From the NCBI GenBank assembly GCA_946414435.1, contig CAMKOM010000011.1, positions 1 through 64,000 on the forward strand: 64,000 nt of DNA, given 5' to 3'. The notes under the pieces are model-generated. The model did no database searches and had not been told where the DNA came from. It saw nothing but the letters and a program-made list of their open reading frames with translations. This document shows positions 20,402-32,507 of the stretch, piece by piece. This DNA is from an uncultured Bacteroidota bacterium. Its GTDB lineage: Bacteria; Bacteroidota; Bacteroidia; Bacteroidales; SZUA-534. Made by a program: the position numbers and the translations under genes. Positions within the stretch are counted from its first letter, which is position 1, and each line of letters starts with the position of its first letter.

Positions 20402-21019
20402 ATGGCTGGATTAATAGGTAAAAAAATCGGAATGACATCGATTTTCAGTGCCGAGGGAAAAAACATTCCATGCACTGTTATCGAAGCAGGACCTTGCGTT
20501 GTTACGCAAGTGAAAACCGTTGAGAAAGACGGTTACAGCGCACTTCAATTAGGCTACGAGGACAAGAGTGAAAAGAATTTCACCAAAGCCGAATTGGGAC
20601 ACTTCAAAAAGGCCGGCACCGCACCAAAGGCAAAGGTTGCCGAGTTCTTGGATTTTGAAGGTGATTACAAATTAGGTGACGTGCTCACCGTTGACATCTT
20701 CAACGATGAGGCATGGGTTGACGTGACTGGCATCTCGAAAGGTAAGGGATTCCAAGGCGTTGTTCGCCGCCACAACTTTAACGGCGTTAATGATGCTACT
20801 CACGGTCAGCACAACCGCGGAAGACACCCCGGTTCACTGGGTGCATCATCTTACCCGTCGCGCGTTATGCCGGGTATGCGTATGGCAGGCCGTATGGGCT
20901 GCGACCAAGTCAAAGTTTTGAGCTTGCGCATCGTGAAAGTTCTTCCGGAGAACAACCTGATTTTAGTTAAGGGATCAGTACCAGGTCACAAAGGTTCATA
21001 CTTAATAATTGAGAAATAA
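20402..21019 (+). CDS. rplC: 50S ribosomal protein L3
   Basis: [13 protein letters not shown]...[13 protein letters not shown]...[34 protein letters not shown]. Confidence 0.98.
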   Translation: MAGLIGKKIGMTSIFSAEGKNIPCTVIEAGPCVVTQVKTVEKDGYSALQLGYEDKSEKNFTKAELGHFKKAGTAPKAKVAEFLDFEGDYKLGDVLTVDIFNDEAWVDVTGISKGKGFQGVVRRHNFNGVNDATHGQHNRGRHPGSLGASSYPSRVMPGMRMAGRMGCDQVKVLSLRIVKVLPENNLILVKGSVPGHKGSYLIIEK

Positions 21020-21645
21020 TGGAATTGAAAGTTTTAAATCAAGAAGGAAAAGAGACTGGCAAGAACGTCAATTTGAATGATTCCATCTATGGTATTGAAC
21101 CAAACGATCACGCAATCTATCTTGACGTAAAGCAGTATTTGGCAAACCAACGCCAAGGCACACATAAATCGAAGCAACGTAACGAAGTTTCGGGCAGCAC
21201 CCGCAAGCTGAAAAAGCAGAAGGGTACTGGCGGAGCACGTTGCGGCAGCATCAAGGCGCCAGTTTTCGTAGGCGGTGGCCGTGTATTCGGTCCGGAGCCG
21301 CGCGACTACTCGTTCAAACTGAACAAGAAAGTTAAACAATTGGCCCGTAAGTCGGCATTGTCGTACAAGGCAAAAGCAAACGAGATTATCGTTGTCGACA
21401 ACGTCGCAATCAACGAGCCGAAGACAAAGGCATACGTTGCTCTGCTTGACAACTTGAAAATCAACGGCAAAAAATCGTTGCTGGTGTTAAGCGATAGCAA
21501 TAAAAACATATATTTGTCGGCTCGAAATCTGGAAGGCGTTGAAGTTACAACCGCCGACCTTTTGAACACTTATCAAATAATGAATGCCACATCACTCGTG
21601 TTTACTGAGGCCTCATTGGAGATAATTGATAACTTATTAGGATAG
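21019..21645 (+). CDS. rplD: 50S ribosomal protein L4
   Basis: [58 protein letters not shown]. Confidence 0.97.
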   Translation: MELKVLNQEGKETGKNVNLNDSIYGIEPNDHAIYLDVKQYLANQRQGTHKSKQRNEVSGSTRKLKKQKGTGGARCGSIKAPVFVGGGRVFGPEPRDYSFKLNKKVKQLARKSALSYKAKANEIIVVDNVAINEPKTKAYVALLDNLKINGKKSLLVLSDSNKNIYLSARNLEGVEVTTADLLNTYQIMNATSLVFTEASLEIIDNLLG

Positions 21646-21658
21646 AGGAGGATAAGCT

Positions 21659-21949
21659 ATGAGTATTATTATTAAGCCGATAATAACCGAGAAGATGACG
21701 GCTCAGGCTGAGAAGCTGAACCGCTATGGTTTCATCGTTGATAAGAGAGCAGACAAACTGCAAATCCGCAAGGAAGTTGAGGATTTGTACGGCGTTAAAG
21801 TCGATTCTGTGAACACAATCCGCTACGCTGGCAAGCGCAAATCGCGCTACACCAAGGCAGGTTTTGTTGAGGGTCGCACCAACGCTTACAAAAAAGCCAT
21901 TGTAACTCTGAAAGAGGGACAGGCAATTGATTTTTATAGCAATATTTAG
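21659..21949 (+). CDS. rplW: 50S ribosomal protein L23
   Basis: IIKPIITEKMTAQAEKLNRYGFIVDKRADK; position in the S10 cluster. Confidence 0.96.
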   Translation: MSIIIKPIITEKMTAQAEKLNRYGFIVDKRADKLQIRKEVEDLYGVKVDSVNTIRYAGKRKSRYTKAGFVEGRTNAYKKAIVTLKEGQAIDFYSNI

Positions 21950-21967
21950 TATTTATAAAAATAGATA

Positions 21968-22798
21968 ATGGCCGCGAAAAAACTAAAACCCGTTACAGCG
22001 GGTATGCGAGGCAAGGTGGTTAGCAACTTTGAGACAGTAACCACCACGACACCTGAAAAATCATTGTTGAGTCCATTAAGGAAGTCCGGAGGTCGTAACA
22101 ACGACGGACGTCTAACAATGAGATATATAGGTGGTGGACACAAACAACGCTATCGTATTGTCGACTTCAAACGCGACAAGGATGGCATTCCTGGAACAGT
22201 TAAATCGATCGAGTACGATCCAAATCGTAGCGCTCGCATCGCTTTAGTTGTTTACGCCGATGGTGAGAAACGGTACATTCTGGCACCAAACGGTTTGACC
22301 GTTGGTCAGGTAGTAATGTCGGGCAAGGGTGTTGCACCCGAGGTCGGCAATGCTCTGTACCTTTCAGAGATTCCACTCGGTACTATCATTCACAACATTG
22401 AGTTACGCCCCAACGCAGGAGGTAGCATGGCACGCAGCGCCGGAACGTTTGCGCAGCTTACATCACGCGAAGGGAAGTACGCAATTGTGAAATTGCCTTC
22501 GGGAGAAATCCGTATGGTATTGGTAACATGCAAAGCAACTATTGGAGTTGTCGGCAATTCAGATCATGCTTTGGAGGTGTCAGGCAAGGCCGGACGTTCG
22601 CGCTGGTTGGGCCGCAGACCACGCAACCGTGGTGTTGTTATGAACCCAGTCGATCACCCGATGGGTGGTGGCGAAGGACGTGCTTCAGGCGGACACCCGC
22701 GTTCAAGGAATGGTATGCCAGCTAAGGGATACAAGACTCGCCGTCCGAAGAAGCAGTCTAATAAGTTGATTGTTGAACGTAGAAAAAGTAAAGCATAA
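21968..22798 (+). CDS. rplB: 50S ribosomal protein L2
   Basis: [22 protein letters not shown]...[27 protein letters not shown]. Confidence 0.98.
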   Translation: MAAKKLKPVTAGMRGKVVSNFETVTTTTPEKSLLSPLRKSGGRNNDGRLTMRYIGGGHKQRYRIVDFKRDKDGIPGTVKSIEYDPNRSARIALVVYADGEKRYILAPNGLTVGQVVMSGKGVAPEVGNALYLSEIPLGTIIHNIELRPNAGGSMARSAGTFAQLTSREGKYAIVKLPSGEIRMVLVTCKATIGVVGNSDHALEVSGKAGRSRWLGRRPRNRGVVMNPVDHPMGGGEGRASGGHPRSRNGMPAKGYKTRRPKKQSNKLIVERRKSKA

Positions 22799-22804
22799 TA
22801 GATT

Positions 22805-23071
22805 ATGAGTCGTTCGTTAAAAAAAGGGCCGTACATTCATTACAAGTTGGACGCGAAAGTGACAGCTATGAATGAGTCAGGCAAGAAAGACGTTATCAAA
22901 ACCTGGTCGAGGGCTTCAATGATTTCTCCAGACTTTGTTGGGCATACCTTTGCTGTTCATAATGGAAACCGCTTTATACCAGTTTATGTGACTGAGAATA
23001 TGGTAGGCCACAAACTCGGTGAATTTGCCCCAACCCGTCAGTTCAGAGGTCACGGAGGAAAGAAAAAATAA
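22805..23071 (+). CDS. rpsS: 30S ribosomal protein S19
   Basis: [19 protein letters not shown]...[22 protein letters not shown]. Confidence 0.98.
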   Translation: MSRSLKKGPYIHYKLDAKVTAMNESGKKDVIKTWSRASMISPDFVGHTFAVHNGNRFIPVYVTENMVGHKLGEFAPTRQFRGHGGKKK

Positions 23072-23091
23072 TAATGTAAATCGGAACTAAC

Positions 23092-23508
23092 ATGGGTGCA
23101 AGAAAAAGAAATATGGCCAATCAAATCAAAGAGGAGAAGAAGAGCGTCAGCTTCGCAAAGCTGAACGACTGCCCCACATCTCCCCGCAAAATGCGTTTGA
23201 TTGCAGATATGGTTCGTGGCGTAGAAGTCAACAAGGCTTTGAGCTTGCTACGCTTTTGTCCTAAAGAAGCTTCTGTAAGAGTTGAGAAACTGTTATTGTC
23301 AGCTATCGCAAACTGGCAGCAAAAGAACGAAGGTTCGAGAATCGAGGAAGCGAATCTCTACGTGAAAGAGATTTCAGTGGATTCGGGTCGTCAATTGAAG
23401 AGACTTCGTCCTGCTCCGCAGGGTCGTGGATACCGCATCAGAAAGCGTTCAAACCACGTTACAGTTGTTGTTGATAGCAAGAGTCAAACTAACGAAAAAA
23501 GTGAATAA
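23092..23508 (+). CDS. rplV: 50S ribosomal protein L22
   Basis: [29 protein letters not shown]...[22 protein letters not shown]. Confidence 0.96.
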   Translation: MGARKRNMANQIKEEKKSVSFAKLNDCPTSPRKMRLIADMVRGVEVNKALSLLRFCPKEASVRVEKLLLSAIANWQQKNEGSRIEEANLYVKEISVDSGRQLKRLRPAPQGRGYRIRKRSNHVTVVVDSKSQTNEKSE

Positions 23509-24204
23509 ATGGGACAGAAATGTAATCCAATAGGAAACAGGTTAGGTGTCATCAAAGGCTGGGATTCAAACTGGTTTGGTGGCAAAAAATACTCGGAGAA
23601 AATTCTCGAGGACAGTAAAATCCGTGAGTATCTCCAAGCTCGTCTGGCAAAGGCAAGCGTATCGAAAATCATCATCGAGCGCACGCTGAAACTCATCACC
23701 ATCACCGTGAACACTGCCCGTCCGGGTATCATCATCGGCAAAGGTGGTCAGGAAGTCGACAAGCTGAAGGAGGAGTTGAAGAAGATAACCAAGAAGGAAG
23801 TGCAAATCAACATCTTTGAAATAAAGAGACCGGAACTTGATGCATTCCTTGTAGGTAGTAACATTGCCCGTCAGCTGGAGGGCCGCGTGTCTTATCGCCG
23901 TGCAGTGAAAATGGGCATAGCATCAACAATGCGTATGGGTGCCGAGGGCATCAAGGTTCAGGTATCGGGACGCCTGGGCGGTGCTGAAATGGCACGGTCG
24001 GAAATCTTCAAAGAGGGTCGCATTCCATTGCACACTCTTCGTGCCGACATCGACTACGCAATGGTTGAGGCATTGACTAAAGTTGGCCTGATTGGCATCA
24101 AGGTTTGGATTTGTAAAGGTGAGGTTTACGGTAAACGCGACCTTTCGCCAAACGTGGGCGCTACACAGCCACAAAAGAAGGGACTTAAAAAACGTCAAAA
24201 GTAA
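23509..24204 (+). CDS. rpsC: 30S ribosomal protein S3
   Basis: [23 protein letters not shown]...[16 protein letters not shown]. Confidence 0.98.
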   Translation: MGQKCNPIGNRLGVIKGWDSNWFGGKKYSEKILEDSKIREYLQARLAKASVSKIIIERTLKLITITVNTARPGIIIGKGGQEVDKLKEELKKITKKEVQINIFEIKRPELDAFLVGSNIARQLEGRVSYRRAVKMGIASTMRMGAEGIKVQVSGRLGGAEMARSEIFKEGRIPLHTLRADIDYAMVEALTKVGLIGIKVWICKGEVYGKRDLSPNVGATQPQKKGLKKRQK

Positions 24205-24222
24205 TCTATAAATCAGTTTAAG

Positions 24223-24651
24223 ATGTTACAGCCAAAGAAAACTAAATACAGAAGGGTACAAAAAGGCCGTTCGAAAGGAAACGCACATCGTGGTCACGAT
24301 TTGTCATTCGGCTCTTTTGGTATCAAGGCTCTGGAAGAATGCTGGGTTACTGCAAGACAAATCGAGGCAGCTCGTCAGGCTGTCACTCGTTATATGAAAC
24401 GTGAGGGACAAATTTGGATTAGAATATTTCCTGACAAAGTAGTGACTAAGAAGCCGGCCGATGTACGTATGGGTAAAGGTAAAGGAGACCCTGAGTGCTT
24501 CGCAGCTGTAGTTACCCCAGGACGCATACTTATTGAAGCAGAAGGCGTGCCATTTGAAATCGCAAAGGAAGCTTTGCGTTTGGGCGCGCAGAAATTGCCA
24601 ATCAAGACCAAATTTATTGTTCGTAACGATTTTGTTGAATCTTCAATTTAA
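24223..24651 (+). CDS. rplP: 50S ribosomal protein L16
   Basis: [38 protein letters not shown]. Confidence 0.98.
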   Translation: MLQPKKTKYRRVQKGRSKGNAHRGHDLSFGSFGIKALEECWVTARQIEAARQAVTRYMKREGQIWIRIFPDKVVTKKPADVRMGKGKGDPECFAAVVTPGRILIEAEGVPFEIAKEALRLGAQKLPIKTKFIVRNDFVESSI

Positions 24652-24656
24652 TTGCA

Positions 24657-24857
24657 ATGAAAGCTTCAGAAGTTAGAGAATTGTCGACCTTGGAAATCCA
24701 AGAGCAGATAGAGAACAATAAAAAGGCCTTGACCAAAATGCGTCTGAACCACGCAGTGTCGCCGCTCGACAACACCAACAAGATTGGCGAGACAAAAAAA
24801 GACATTGCCCGGTTGCTGACCGAGTTGAGAGCCAGAGAAATTAACCAAAATAAATAA
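24657..24857 (+). CDS. rpmC: 50S ribosomal protein L29
   Basis: [61 protein letters not shown]. Confidence 0.96.
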   Translation: MKASEVRELSTLEIQEQIENNKKALTKMRLNHAVSPLDNTNKIGETKKDIARLLTELRAREINQNK

Positions 24858-24864
24858 TTGGCAG

Positions 24865-25122
24865 ATGGAAACTAGAAATTTGAGAAAGGAACGTATAGGT
24901 GTTGTGGTCAGCAACAAAATGGAGAAGACCATAACGGTTGCTATCAAACGGAAGGTAAAGCACCCGCTTTACGGAAAATTTGTCAATAAGACTACCAAGT
25001 TGCACGCTCAGGACGAGAAGAATGAGTGTAACATAGGTGATACTGTTAGGATAATGGAAACCAGACCTTTGAGCAAAACAAAGAACTGGCGTTTAGTTGA
25101 AATCATTGAAAAAGCTAAGTAG
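24865..25122 (+). CDS. rpsQ: 30S ribosomal protein S17
   Basis: [74 protein letters not shown]. Confidence 0.98.
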   Translation: METRNLRKERIGVVVSNKMEKTITVAIKRKVKHPLYGKFVNKTTKLHAQDEKNECNIGDTVRIMETRPLSKTKNWRLVEIIEKAK

Positions 25123-25124
25123 TC

Positions 25125-25490
25125 ATGATACAGTCTGAGACTAGATTAAGTGTAGCCGACAACAGTGGTGCCAAGACAGTCTTGTGCATCAATGTTCTGG
25201 GTGGGTCGAAAAAACGTTACGCAACAATTGGTGACACCATTGTGGTTGCTGTGAAGACGGCTCTGCCTGGCGGTGATGTGAAAAAAGGCGCAGTCAGCAA
25301 GGCTGTGGTTGTACGTACCACAAAGGAAATCCGCCGCAGCGACGGTTCATACATCCGTTTTGACGACAACGCTTGTGTATTACTCAACAATGCAGGTGAA
25401 ATCAGGGGAACCCGTATTTTCGGTCCTGTAGCCCGCGAATTGCGCGACAGTTACATGAAGATTGTTTCTCTTGCACCAGAAGTTTTATAA
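25125..25490 (+). CDS. rplN: 50S ribosomal protein L14
   Basis: [44 protein letters not shown]. Confidence 0.98.
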   Translation: MIQSETRLSVADNSGAKTVLCINVLGGSKKRYATIGDTIVVAVKTALPGGDVKKGAVSKAVVVRTTKEIRRSDGSYIRFDDNACVLLNNAGEIRGTRIFGPVARELRDSYMKIVSLAPEVL

Positions 25491-25508
25491 TTGTAAAAGG
25501 TAACAAAA

Positions 25509-25832
25509 ATGGCAACGAAATTGCATATCAAAAAAGGAGACACCGTTGTTGTTATCGCTGGTGAGTCTAAAGGACAGAGAGGAAAAGTCCTTAGCGTACA
25601 AGTAGAAAAACAACGTGCTGTCGTTGAGGGAATCAACATGGTGTCGAAACACACCAAGCCCAACGCAAAAAATACCCAAGGCGGTATTGTGAAGCAAGAA
25701 GCACCTGTTCACATTTCGAACCTTATGCTTGTTGAGCCGTCAACCGGCAATCCGACACGCACTGGCCGTAGAAAAGGTGAGAACGGGAAATTAGTTAGAT
25801 ACTCTAAAAAATCTGGAGAGGAGATCAAATAA
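25509..25832 (+). CDS. rplX: 50S ribosomal protein L24
   Basis: [49 protein letters not shown]. Confidence 0.97.
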   Translation: MATKLHIKKGDTVVVIAGESKGQRGKVLSVQVEKQRAVVEGINMVSKHTKPNAKNTQGGIVKQEAPVHISNLMLVEPSTGNPTRTGRRKGENGKLVRYSKKSGEEIK

Positions 25833-26389
25833 TGGAATACGTACCAGAATTACGCAAGAAGTATAAAGAGGTGATAGTTCCGGCTCTGACAAAAGAGTTC
25901 AACTACACCACACCAATGCAGGTTCCAAGACTTGAAAAGATAGTCATCAACCAAGGTGTAGGCAAAGGCATCGCCGACAAGAAGATTATTGATACCGCTG
26001 CAGAGGAGTTGACAGCCATTACAGGACAGAAAGCAATGAAGACACTGTCTCGTAAGGACATTTCAAACTTCAAGTTGAGAAAGAAAATGCCGATTGGCGT
26101 GAAAGTGACCTTGAGAAAAGACCGTATGTACGAGTTCCTCGAGAGACTGATTGTTGTTGCTTTGCCGCGTATCCGCGACTTTAAAGGTGTCAACAGTAAG
26201 CTCGACGGTAAAGGAAACTACACACTTGGCATCACAGAGCAGATTATATTCCCCGAAATCGACATCGACAAGATTACCACCCTGCTGGGTATGGACATCA
26301 CGTTTGTCACTTCGGCACAGACCGATGAGGAGGGATACGCACTGTTGAGAGAGTTCGGCATTCCATTTAAAAACCTTAAAAAGAATTAG
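25832..26389 (+). CDS. rplE: 50S ribosomal protein L5
   Basis: [44 protein letters not shown]. Confidence 0.98.
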   Translation: MEYVPELRKKYKEVIVPALTKEFNYTTPMQVPRLEKIVINQGVGKGIADKKIIDTAAEELTAITGQKAMKTLSRKDISNFKLRKKMPIGVKVTLRKDRMYEFLERLIVVALPRIRDFKGVNSKLDGKGNYTLGITEQIIFPEIDIDKITTLLGMDITFVTSAQTDEEGYALLREFGIPFKNLKKN

Positions 26390-26392
26390 TCC

Positions 26393-26662
26393 ATGGCAAA
26401 AGAGTCAATGAAAGCCCGCGAAGTAAAAAGGGCTAAATTAGTTCAGAAATATGCTGACAAGCGTGCCAAACTTTTGGCAGAAGGCGACTACATCGCACTT
26501 CAGAAGTTGCCGAAAAACGCATCGCCCGTCCGCATGCACAACAGGTGTTCTCTCACCGGCCGTCCGAAAGGCTATATCCGCCAGTTCGGCATCAGCCGTA
26601 TCCAATTCCGTGAGATGGCACTTAAAGGATTGATTCCGGGTGTTAAAAAAGCAAGTTGGTAA
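26393..26662 (+). CDS. rpsN: 30S ribosomal protein S14
   Basis: [24 protein letters not shown]...[39 protein letters not shown]. Confidence 0.98.
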   Translation: MAKESMKAREVKRAKLVQKYADKRAKLLAEGDYIALQKLPKNASPVRMHNRCSLTGRPKGYIRQFGISRIQFREMALKGLIPGVKKASW

Positions 26663-26680
26663 CCTTAAAGTTATAAGAAA

Positions 26681-27076
26681 ATGACAGATCCAATAGCAGA
26701 TTTCCTGACCAGAATCAGGAACGCTCAAATGGCAAAAAGCAAAGTTGTAGAGATACCCTCGTCGAATATGAAGAAGAGCATAACCAAGATTCTTTACGAT
26801 AATGGTTATATTCTCAATTACAAGTTCGATGACGAAAAGGACAAAGGTATCATCAAGATTGCTTTGAAGTATAACTTGCAGACTAAAGAGCCGGTTATCA
26901 AGAAATTAGAGAGAATTAGCCGTCCGGGTTTGAGAAAGTACACTAACGTGGAGAACATGCCGCGTGTGCTTAATGGTTTGGGCATTGCCGTGATATCAAC
27001 ATCGCAAGGTGTGATGTCTGACAAAGAAGCTCGCACAAAGAACCTTGGTGGCGAAGTTTTGTGTTACATATATTAA
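26681..27076 (+). CDS. rpsH: 30S ribosomal protein S8
   Basis: [34 protein letters not shown]...[22 protein letters not shown]. Confidence 0.98.
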   Translation: MTDPIADFLTRIRNAQMAKSKVVEIPSSNMKKSITKILYDNGYILNYKFDDEKDKGIIKIALKYNLQTKEPVIKKLERISRPGLRKYTNVENMPRVLNGLGIAVISTSQGVMSDKEARTKNLGGEVLCYIY

Positions 27077-27086
27077 AGTTTATAAC

Positions 27087-27641
27087 ATGTCACGTATTGG
27101 AAAATTACCTGTAGCTATACCCGCTGGCGTTACCGTCACAGTTGACGGCGACAACGTGGTAGTAGTAAAAGGGCCCAAAGGAACATTGACACAGAAAGTC
27201 AATTCCGACATTAAGGTCATTGTAGAGCCTGGTGTTGTGAAATTGGAGCGTCCGGACGACGAGATCGCTCACAAATCGATGCACGGTTTGTACCGCGCCT
27301 TGATCCACAACATGGTTGTAGGCGTTTCTGAAGGGTTCAAATTAGAGATGGAGTTTGTCGGTGTAGGTTATCGTGCTGAGTCGAACGGACAGATGCTCGA
27401 AATGAGCCTCGGCTATTCACACAGCATAATGTTTGAGCTGCCAGCTGAAATTAAGGTTGACGCTAAAACTGACAAACGTAGTAACCCGATTCTGAAACTT
27501 GAGAGCTGCGACAAACAGCTTATCGGACAGGTTGCCGCTAAGATTCGCTCATTCCGTATGCCGGAGCCGTATAAAGGTAAAGGTATTAAGTTCATTGGCG
27601 AAAATATTCGCAGAAAAGTTGGTAAATCTGCTGGTAAATAA
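27087..27641 (+). CDS. rplF: 50S ribosomal protein L6
   Basis: MSRIGKLPVAIPAGVTVTVDGDNVVVVKGPKGTL; the ORF-track start at 27045 overlaps rpsH and is rejected. Confidence 0.97.
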   Translation: MSRIGKLPVAIPAGVTVTVDGDNVVVVKGPKGTLTQKVNSDIKVIVEPGVVKLERPDDEIAHKSMHGLYRALIHNMVVGVSEGFKLEMEFVGVGYRAESNGQMLEMSLGYSHSIMFELPAEIKVDAKTDKRSNPILKLESCDKQLIGQVAAKIRSFRMPEPYKGKGIKFIGENIRRKVGKSAGK

Positions 27642-27658
27642 TCTAAAAATTAGGAATT

Positions 27659-28015
27659 ATGGCATCGTTTAAATTAGAAAGACGCAATAAGATTAAGGCA
27701 AGCATTCGTAAGAATGTGAGTGGCACAGCAGAAAAACCCCGTATGAGTGTTTATCGTAGCAACACCCAGATTTATGTTCAAATTATCGATGACGTTGCAG
27801 GCAAGACACTTGCTGCGGCATCATCGAAAGTAAAGAGCATTGCTGACGTGAAAGGAACAAAAACACAGAAAGCGGAGAAAGTAGGCGAGGAGATTGCTAA
27901 AATTGCTTTAGAGAAAGGAATCAGCCAGGTCGTATTTGACAGAAATGGCTTTTTGTATCATGGTAGAGTGAAAGCCTTGGCTGACGCTGCCCGTAAAGGT
28001 GGACTTAAATTTTAG
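27659..28015 (+). CDS. rplR: 50S ribosomal protein L18
   Basis: [49 protein letters not shown]. Confidence 0.97.
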   Translation: MASFKLERRNKIKASIRKNVSGTAEKPRMSVYRSNTQIYVQIIDDVAGKTLAAASSKVKSIADVKGTKTQKAEKVGEEIAKIALEKGISQVVFDRNGFLYHGRVKALADAARKGGLKF

Positions 28016-28020
28016 AAGTT

Positions 28021-28533
28021 ATGTCAAACGTTAGAAGAATAAAAACAACAGATCTTGAATTGAAAGATCGTTTGGTTGCTATCAACCGTGTTACCAAGGT
28101 GACCAAGGGCGGCCGCACATTCACTTTCTCGGCAATTGTTGTCGTAGGCAATGAGGATGGTGTTGTTGGCTATGGATTGGGAAAATCCAATGAGGTAACC
28201 ACAGCCATCACCAAAGGAATCGAAGACGCAAAGAAGAACTTGATCAAGGTTCCAGTCATCAATGGTACCATTCCACATGACCAATTGGCAGAGTTCGGTG
28301 GCGCAAAGGTTTATATCTCGCCGGCATCACACGGTACAGGTGTAAAAGCTGGTGGTGCCATGCGTGCAGTGCTTGAAAGCGTAGGCGTGAAAGACTGCCT
28401 TGCTAAATCAAAAGGATCATCAAACCCGCACAACGTAGTAAAGGCTACAATGGAAGCATTGTCGCAGATGCGTGATGCTAAAGATGTAGCTTTTGAACGC
28501 GGAATATCAATGGAAAAAGTATTTAAAGGATAA
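28021..28533 (+). CDS. rpsE: 30S ribosomal protein S5
   Basis: [46 protein letters not shown]. Confidence 0.98.
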   Translation: MSNVRRIKTTDLELKDRLVAINRVTKVTKGGRTFTFSAIVVVGNEDGVVGYGLGKSNEVTTAITKGIEDAKKNLIKVPVINGTIPHDQLAEFGGAKVYISPASHGTGVKAGGAMRAVLESVGVKDCLAKSKGSSNPHNVVKATMEALSQMRDAKDVAFERGISMEKVFKG

Positions 28534-28538
28534 TTGTC

Positions 28539-28721
28539 ATGGCAAAATATCGCATTAAACAAATCAGAAGCAAAATTGGCAGCAACAAGCGCCAAGTGGC
28601 CACACTTGAAGCCTTGGGGTTGCATAAGGTAAGCCAAGTTGTCGAGCATGACGCAAAACCGGAAATACTTGGTATGATAAATGCAGTTAAACATTTAGTT
28701 TCTTTTGAAGAAATAAAGTAA
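28539..28721 (+). CDS. rpmD: 50S ribosomal protein L30
   Basis: MAKYRIKQIRSKIGSNKRQVATLEALGLHKVSQVVEH. Confidence 0.97.
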   Translation: MAKYRIKQIRSKIGSNKRQVATLEALGLHKVSQVVEHDAKPEILGMINAVKHLVSFEEIK

Positions 28722-28733
28722 CAAGACATTATT

Positions 28734-29180
28734 ATGGATTTAAGTAATTTGAAGCCAGCAGCTGGCTCAGTAAAATCTTCGAAGAGAATAGGCCGTGGCG
28801 CAGGTTCGGGCAAAGGCGGAACTTCCACCCGCGGACACAAGGGTGCCAAATCGCGTTCGGGTTATTCGAAGAAGGTAGGTTTCGAAGGCGGTCAGATGCC
28901 ATTGCAGAGACGTATGCCTAAATTCGGTTTCAAGAATATCAACCGTAAAGAGTTCAAAGCCGTTAACGTTGGTGATTTGCAGAAAATCGCTGAGGCAAAA
29001 GGCTTGACTAAGATTGATGTCGACATACTGTTGGCAAACGGCTTGGTTTCGGCAAACGACAAAGTTAAAATCTTAGGCAACGGTAAGTTGAGCGTCCAAC
29101 TCGAAGTTGAGGCTCATGCTTTCTCAAAGAAGGCTATCGAGGCCATCGAAGCTCAGAAGGGTAAAGTTGTAACACTGTAA
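28734..29180 (+). CDS. rplO: 50S ribosomal protein L15
   Basis: [45 protein letters not shown]. Confidence 0.98.
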   Translation: MDLSNLKPAAGSVKSSKRIGRGAGSGKGGTSTRGHKGAKSRSGYSKKVGFEGGQMPLQRRMPKFGFKNINRKEFKAVNVGDLQKIAEAKGLTKIDVDILLANGLVSANDKVKILGNGKLSVQLEVEAHAFSKKAIEAIEAQKGKVVTL

Positions 29181-29191
29181 TATCTACGTTG

Positions 29192-30523
29192 ATGAAGAGA
29201 TTAATTGAAACAATAAAGAATATTTGGAAAATCGATGATCTGAAGACGAGGATTCTCAACACCCTGTTGCTCATCCTTGTTTATAGATTGGGTACAATGG
29301 TTGTGCTCCCGGGTGTTGACCCAAGCCAGCTGGCAGCTCTGAAGAACCAGACAGCAACTGGTATTTTGGGTTTGTTGGATATGTTCTCGGGCGGTGCCTT
29401 CTCAAACGCGTCGATTTTCGCTCTGGGTATTATGCCCTACATCTCCGCATCAATCGTAATTCAGCTTTTGGGAATGGCAGTGCCATATTTCCAGAGACTG
29501 CAGCGTGAGGGTGAGAGTGGACGTCGCAAAATCAACCAGATTACGCGTATCCTTACCGTCATCATTCTGCTTGTTCAGGCTCCAGGTTATTTGGCAAACC
29601 TTCATTCACAACTTCCGGAGTCGGCCTTTATTCTTAAAGGCGCCTATTTCACCGTATCGTCGATGTTCATCCTCACCGCAGGCACAATGTTCGTTATGTG
29701 GTTGGGCGAGCGCATCACCGACCGCGGCTTGGGCAACGGCATCTCACTGATTATCATGATAGGCATCATCGCCCGGTTCCCGTCAGCCATTTGGGTTGAG
29801 CTCATCTCTCGCTTGAACGAGCAACAAGGGGGTGGTCTGGTAATGCTTCTGATTGAAATGATTGCTTTGGGTGTTGTCATCTTGCTCACCATTCTGCTTG
29901 TTCAAGGAACCCGCAAGATTCCTGTGCAGTACGCAAAACGGATAGTAGGCAACAAACAGTATGGCGGTGTCCGCCAGTACATTCCCCTCAAGGTGAATGC
30001 AGCAGGTGTGATGCCTATTATCTTTGCTCAGGCAATAATGTTCTTACCCATTGTCTTGGTCGGATTCTCAAACGCTGAAACTGCAACTGGAATTGCATCG
30101 GCATTGTCGAACCCAACAGGATTCTGGTACAACTTGACGGTAGGACTGTTAATCATTCTATTCACATATTTCTATACGGCCATCATCATCAATCCAACTC
30201 AAATGGCCGATGATATGAAGAAGAATGGTGGTTTCATTCCAGGTGTTAAGCCAGGTAAGAAAACAGTTGAGTACCTCGACACAGTGATGTCGAGGATCAC
30301 ACTGCCAGGATCAATATTCCTCGCTTTTGTGGCCATCATGCCGGCATTTGCCATGATGGCGGGAGTACAGAGCAGTTTCGCTTATTTCTACGGCGGCACT
30401 TCTCTGCTGATTATGGTTGGTGTTGTTCTTGACACGCTCCAGCAAATCGAAAGCCATTTGTTGATGCGTCACTACGACGGATTGATGAAGAGCGGTCGAA
30501 TCAAGGGGCGTTCTAACATGTAG
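29192..30523 (+). CDS. secY: Preprotein translocase subunit SecY
   Basis: MKRLIETIKNIWKIDDLKTRILNTLLLILVYRLGTMVVLPGVDP...GIMPYISASIVIQLL; ATG at 29192 (29189 is TTG). Confidence 0.97.
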   Translation: MKRLIETIKNIWKIDDLKTRILNTLLLILVYRLGTMVVLPGVDPSQLAALKNQTATGILGLLDMFSGGAFSNASIFALGIMPYISASIVIQLLGMAVPYFQRLQREGESGRRKINQITRILTVIILLVQAPGYLANLHSQLPESAFILKGAYFTVSSMFILTAGTMFVMWLGERITDRGLGNGISLIIMIGIIARFPSAIWVELISRLNEQQGGGLVMLLIEMIALGVVILLTILLVQGTRKIPVQYAKRIVGNKQYGGVRQYIPLKVNAAGVMPIIFAQAIMFLPIVLVGFSNAETATGIASALSNPTGFWYNLTVGLLIILFTYFYTAIIINPTQMADDMKKNGGFIPGVKPGKKTVEYLDTVMSRITLPGSIFLAFVAIMPAFAMMAGVQSSFAYFYGGTSLLIMVGVVLDTLQQIESHLLMRHYDGLMKSGRIKGRSNM

Positions 30524-30699
30524 CCGAGAGGCTGCAATTGCTTGCTCTTTGAAAATTAGTAAGTTGAATCGCTGAAACTAATTGTGCGCACATTTTATTG
30601 GCAGGTTCAGAGAGACGTCCGAAAGGAATTGTCGGTTGACTAATATGAAAGCTAATGGGTCCGGAAAAAGTTTTAGGACTGTAACTAAAAAATGATTTT

Positions 30700-30918
30700 A
30701 TGGCCAAACAGGCTTCAATAGAACAAGATGGTACAATCATCGAGGCATTGTCGAACGCAATGTTCCGTGTTGAGTTAGAGAATGGGTTGGTAATTACAGC
30801 TCATATCTCAGGCAAAATGCGCATGCATTACATAAAGATACTGCCGGGTGATAAAGTTAAAGTGGAAATGTCGCCTTACGATTTGACTAAGGGGCGTATC
30901 GCATTTAGGTACAAATAA
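30700..30918 (+). CDS. infA: Translation initiation factor IF-1
   Basis: [72 protein letters not shown]. Confidence 0.98.
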   Translation: MAKQASIEQDGTIIEALSNAMFRVELENGLVITAHISGKMRMHYIKILPGDKVKVEMSPYDLTKGRIAFRYK

Positions 30919-30930
30919 AAGACTAAAAAG

Positions 30931-31047
30931 ATGAAAGTAAGAGCATCAATTAAAAAACGCAGCGCAGATTGCAAAATCGTGCGTCGTAAAGGACGTTTGT
31001 ATGTGATTAACAAAAAAAATCCGAAATTCAAACAACGTCAAGGATAA
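30931..31047 (+). CDS. rpmJ: 50S ribosomal protein L36 (38 aa, absent from the ORF track because of its size)
   Basis: Own translation: [38 protein letters not shown]-stop; single Cys (zinc-independent-type L36). Confidence 0.96.
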   Translation: MKVRASIKKRSADCKIVRRKGRLYVINKKNPKFKQRQG

Positions 31048-31085
31048 TTTAATAATTTTGCAACTCAAAAATTTTAAATGTAATT

Positions 31086-31460
31086 ATGGCACGTCTTGCT
31101 GGTGTAGATTTACCAAAAAACAAAAGAGGAGAAATAGGCCTGACATACATTTTCGGTATCGGACGCAGCAGTGCGAGAACTATTCTCGACAAAGCTGGTA
31201 TTAGCTATGATACCAAGGTGGATGACTGGACTGATGCAGAAATAGCATCGTTGCGCAAGATACTCGGCGAGTACAAACTCGAGGGTGAATTGCGTTCAGA
31301 AATACAATTGAACATTAAGCGACTGATGGATGTTGGTTGCTACAGAGGTGTCCGTCACCGTTTGGGCTTGCCCGTACGTGGTCAGAATACCCGTAACAAC
31401 GCCCGTACTCGCAAGGGTAAGAAGAAAACTGTCGCTAACAAAAAGAAAGCCACAAAATAA
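31086..31460 (+). CDS. rpsM: 30S ribosomal protein S13
   Basis: [38 protein letters not shown]...[25 protein letters not shown]. Confidence 0.98.
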   Translation: MARLAGVDLPKNKRGEIGLTYIFGIGRSSARTILDKAGISYDTKVDDWTDAEIASLRKILGEYKLEGELRSEIQLNIKRLMDVGCYRGVRHRLGLPVRGQNTRNNARTRKGKKKTVANKKKATK

Positions 31461-31473
31461 TAGGTAATTAATT

Positions 31474-31863
31474 ATGGCACAGAAGTCAAAAACAACTAAA
31501 AAGAGAGTCGTAAAGGTTGAAACTTCAGGCGAAGTTCACATTCATTCTTCGTTTAACAATATCATAATTACGATAACAAACAGCGAAGGACAAGTAATTT
31601 CGTGGTCATCGGCTGGTAAAAACGGATTTAGAGGTTCAAAAAAGAACACTCCGTATGCCGCACAGGTTGCCGCTGAAGATTGCGGAAAAGTGGCGTTCGA
31701 TGCAGGAATGCGCAAAGCCAAAGTATACGTCAAAGGACCGGGTACAGGCCGTGAGTCAGCCATAAGGTCGATTCATAATTTGGGAATAGAAGTTACTGAA
31801 ATTGTTGATGTGACTCCGCTTCCGCACAATGGTTGCCGTCCGCCTAAGAGACGTCGTGTTTAA
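31474..31863 (+). CDS. rpsK: 30S ribosomal protein S11
   Basis: [43 protein letters not shown]...PPKRRRV. Confidence 0.98.
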   Translation: MAQKSKTTKKRVVKVETSGEVHIHSSFNNIIITITNSEGQVISWSSAGKNGFRGSKKNTPYAAQVAAEDCGKVAFDAGMRKAKVYVKGPGTGRESAIRSIHNLGIEVTEIVDVTPLPHNGCRPPKRRRV

Positions 31864-31888
31864 TGTTTAATTGAATAAACAAAAAGAA

Positions 31889-32497
31889 ATGGCTAGATAC
31901 ATTGGACCAAAATCAAAAATTGCAAGGAAATTTGGTGAACCCATTTATGGGTCTGATAAGTACTTGGACCGTAAGAATTTTCCTCCTGGACAACATGGTT
32001 TGAACAAGAAAAGGAAAAAATCGTCGGAGTATGGCACCCAGTTGCAAGAGAAACAAAAAGCAAAATACACTTATGGTGTTTTGGAACGTCAGTTCGCCAA
32101 TTTGTTTGTAAAAGCTCAGCGCAGTAAGGGTATTACTGGCGAAGTGCTGTTGCAATTATTGGAGTCGAGATTAGACAACGTGGTTTATCGTTTGGGCATC
32201 GCTCCTACAAGAGCTGCAGCCCGTCAGCTTGTGCTGCACAAGCACATTATTGTTGACGGCGAAGTGGTTAACATTCCGTCTTATCAAGTTAAGGCGGGCA
32301 GTATTGTTGGTGTAAGGGAAAAATCAAAATCTCTTGAGGTTATCGCCAACTCGCTTGCAGGAACAAACCACAGCAAATACTCATGGTTGGAGTGGGATAA
32401 CGCTAATGTCGCTGGAAAATTCCTGAATGTTCCGGAAAGAGCAGATATCCCAGAGCACATCGAGGAACAATTGATTGTTGAACTTTACTCTAAGTAA
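31889..32497 (+). CDS. rpsD: 30S ribosomal protein S4
   Basis: [37 protein letters not shown]. Confidence 0.97.
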   Translation: MARYIGPKSKIARKFGEPIYGSDKYLDRKNFPPGQHGLNKKRKKSSEYGTQLQEKQKAKYTYGVLERQFANLFVKAQRSKGITGEVLLQLLESRLDNVVYRLGIAPTRAAARQLVLHKHIIVDGEVVNIPSYQVKAGSIVGVREKSKSLEVIANSLAGTNHSKYSWLEWDNANVAGKFLNVPERADIPEHIEEQLIVELYSK

Positions 32498-32507
32498 TAA
32501 TTTTATC

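Noticed and set aside
31053-31060. TAATTTTG between rpmJ and rpsM as an internal promoter
   Set aside because: -7-like match but no TTG at the right upstream spacing.
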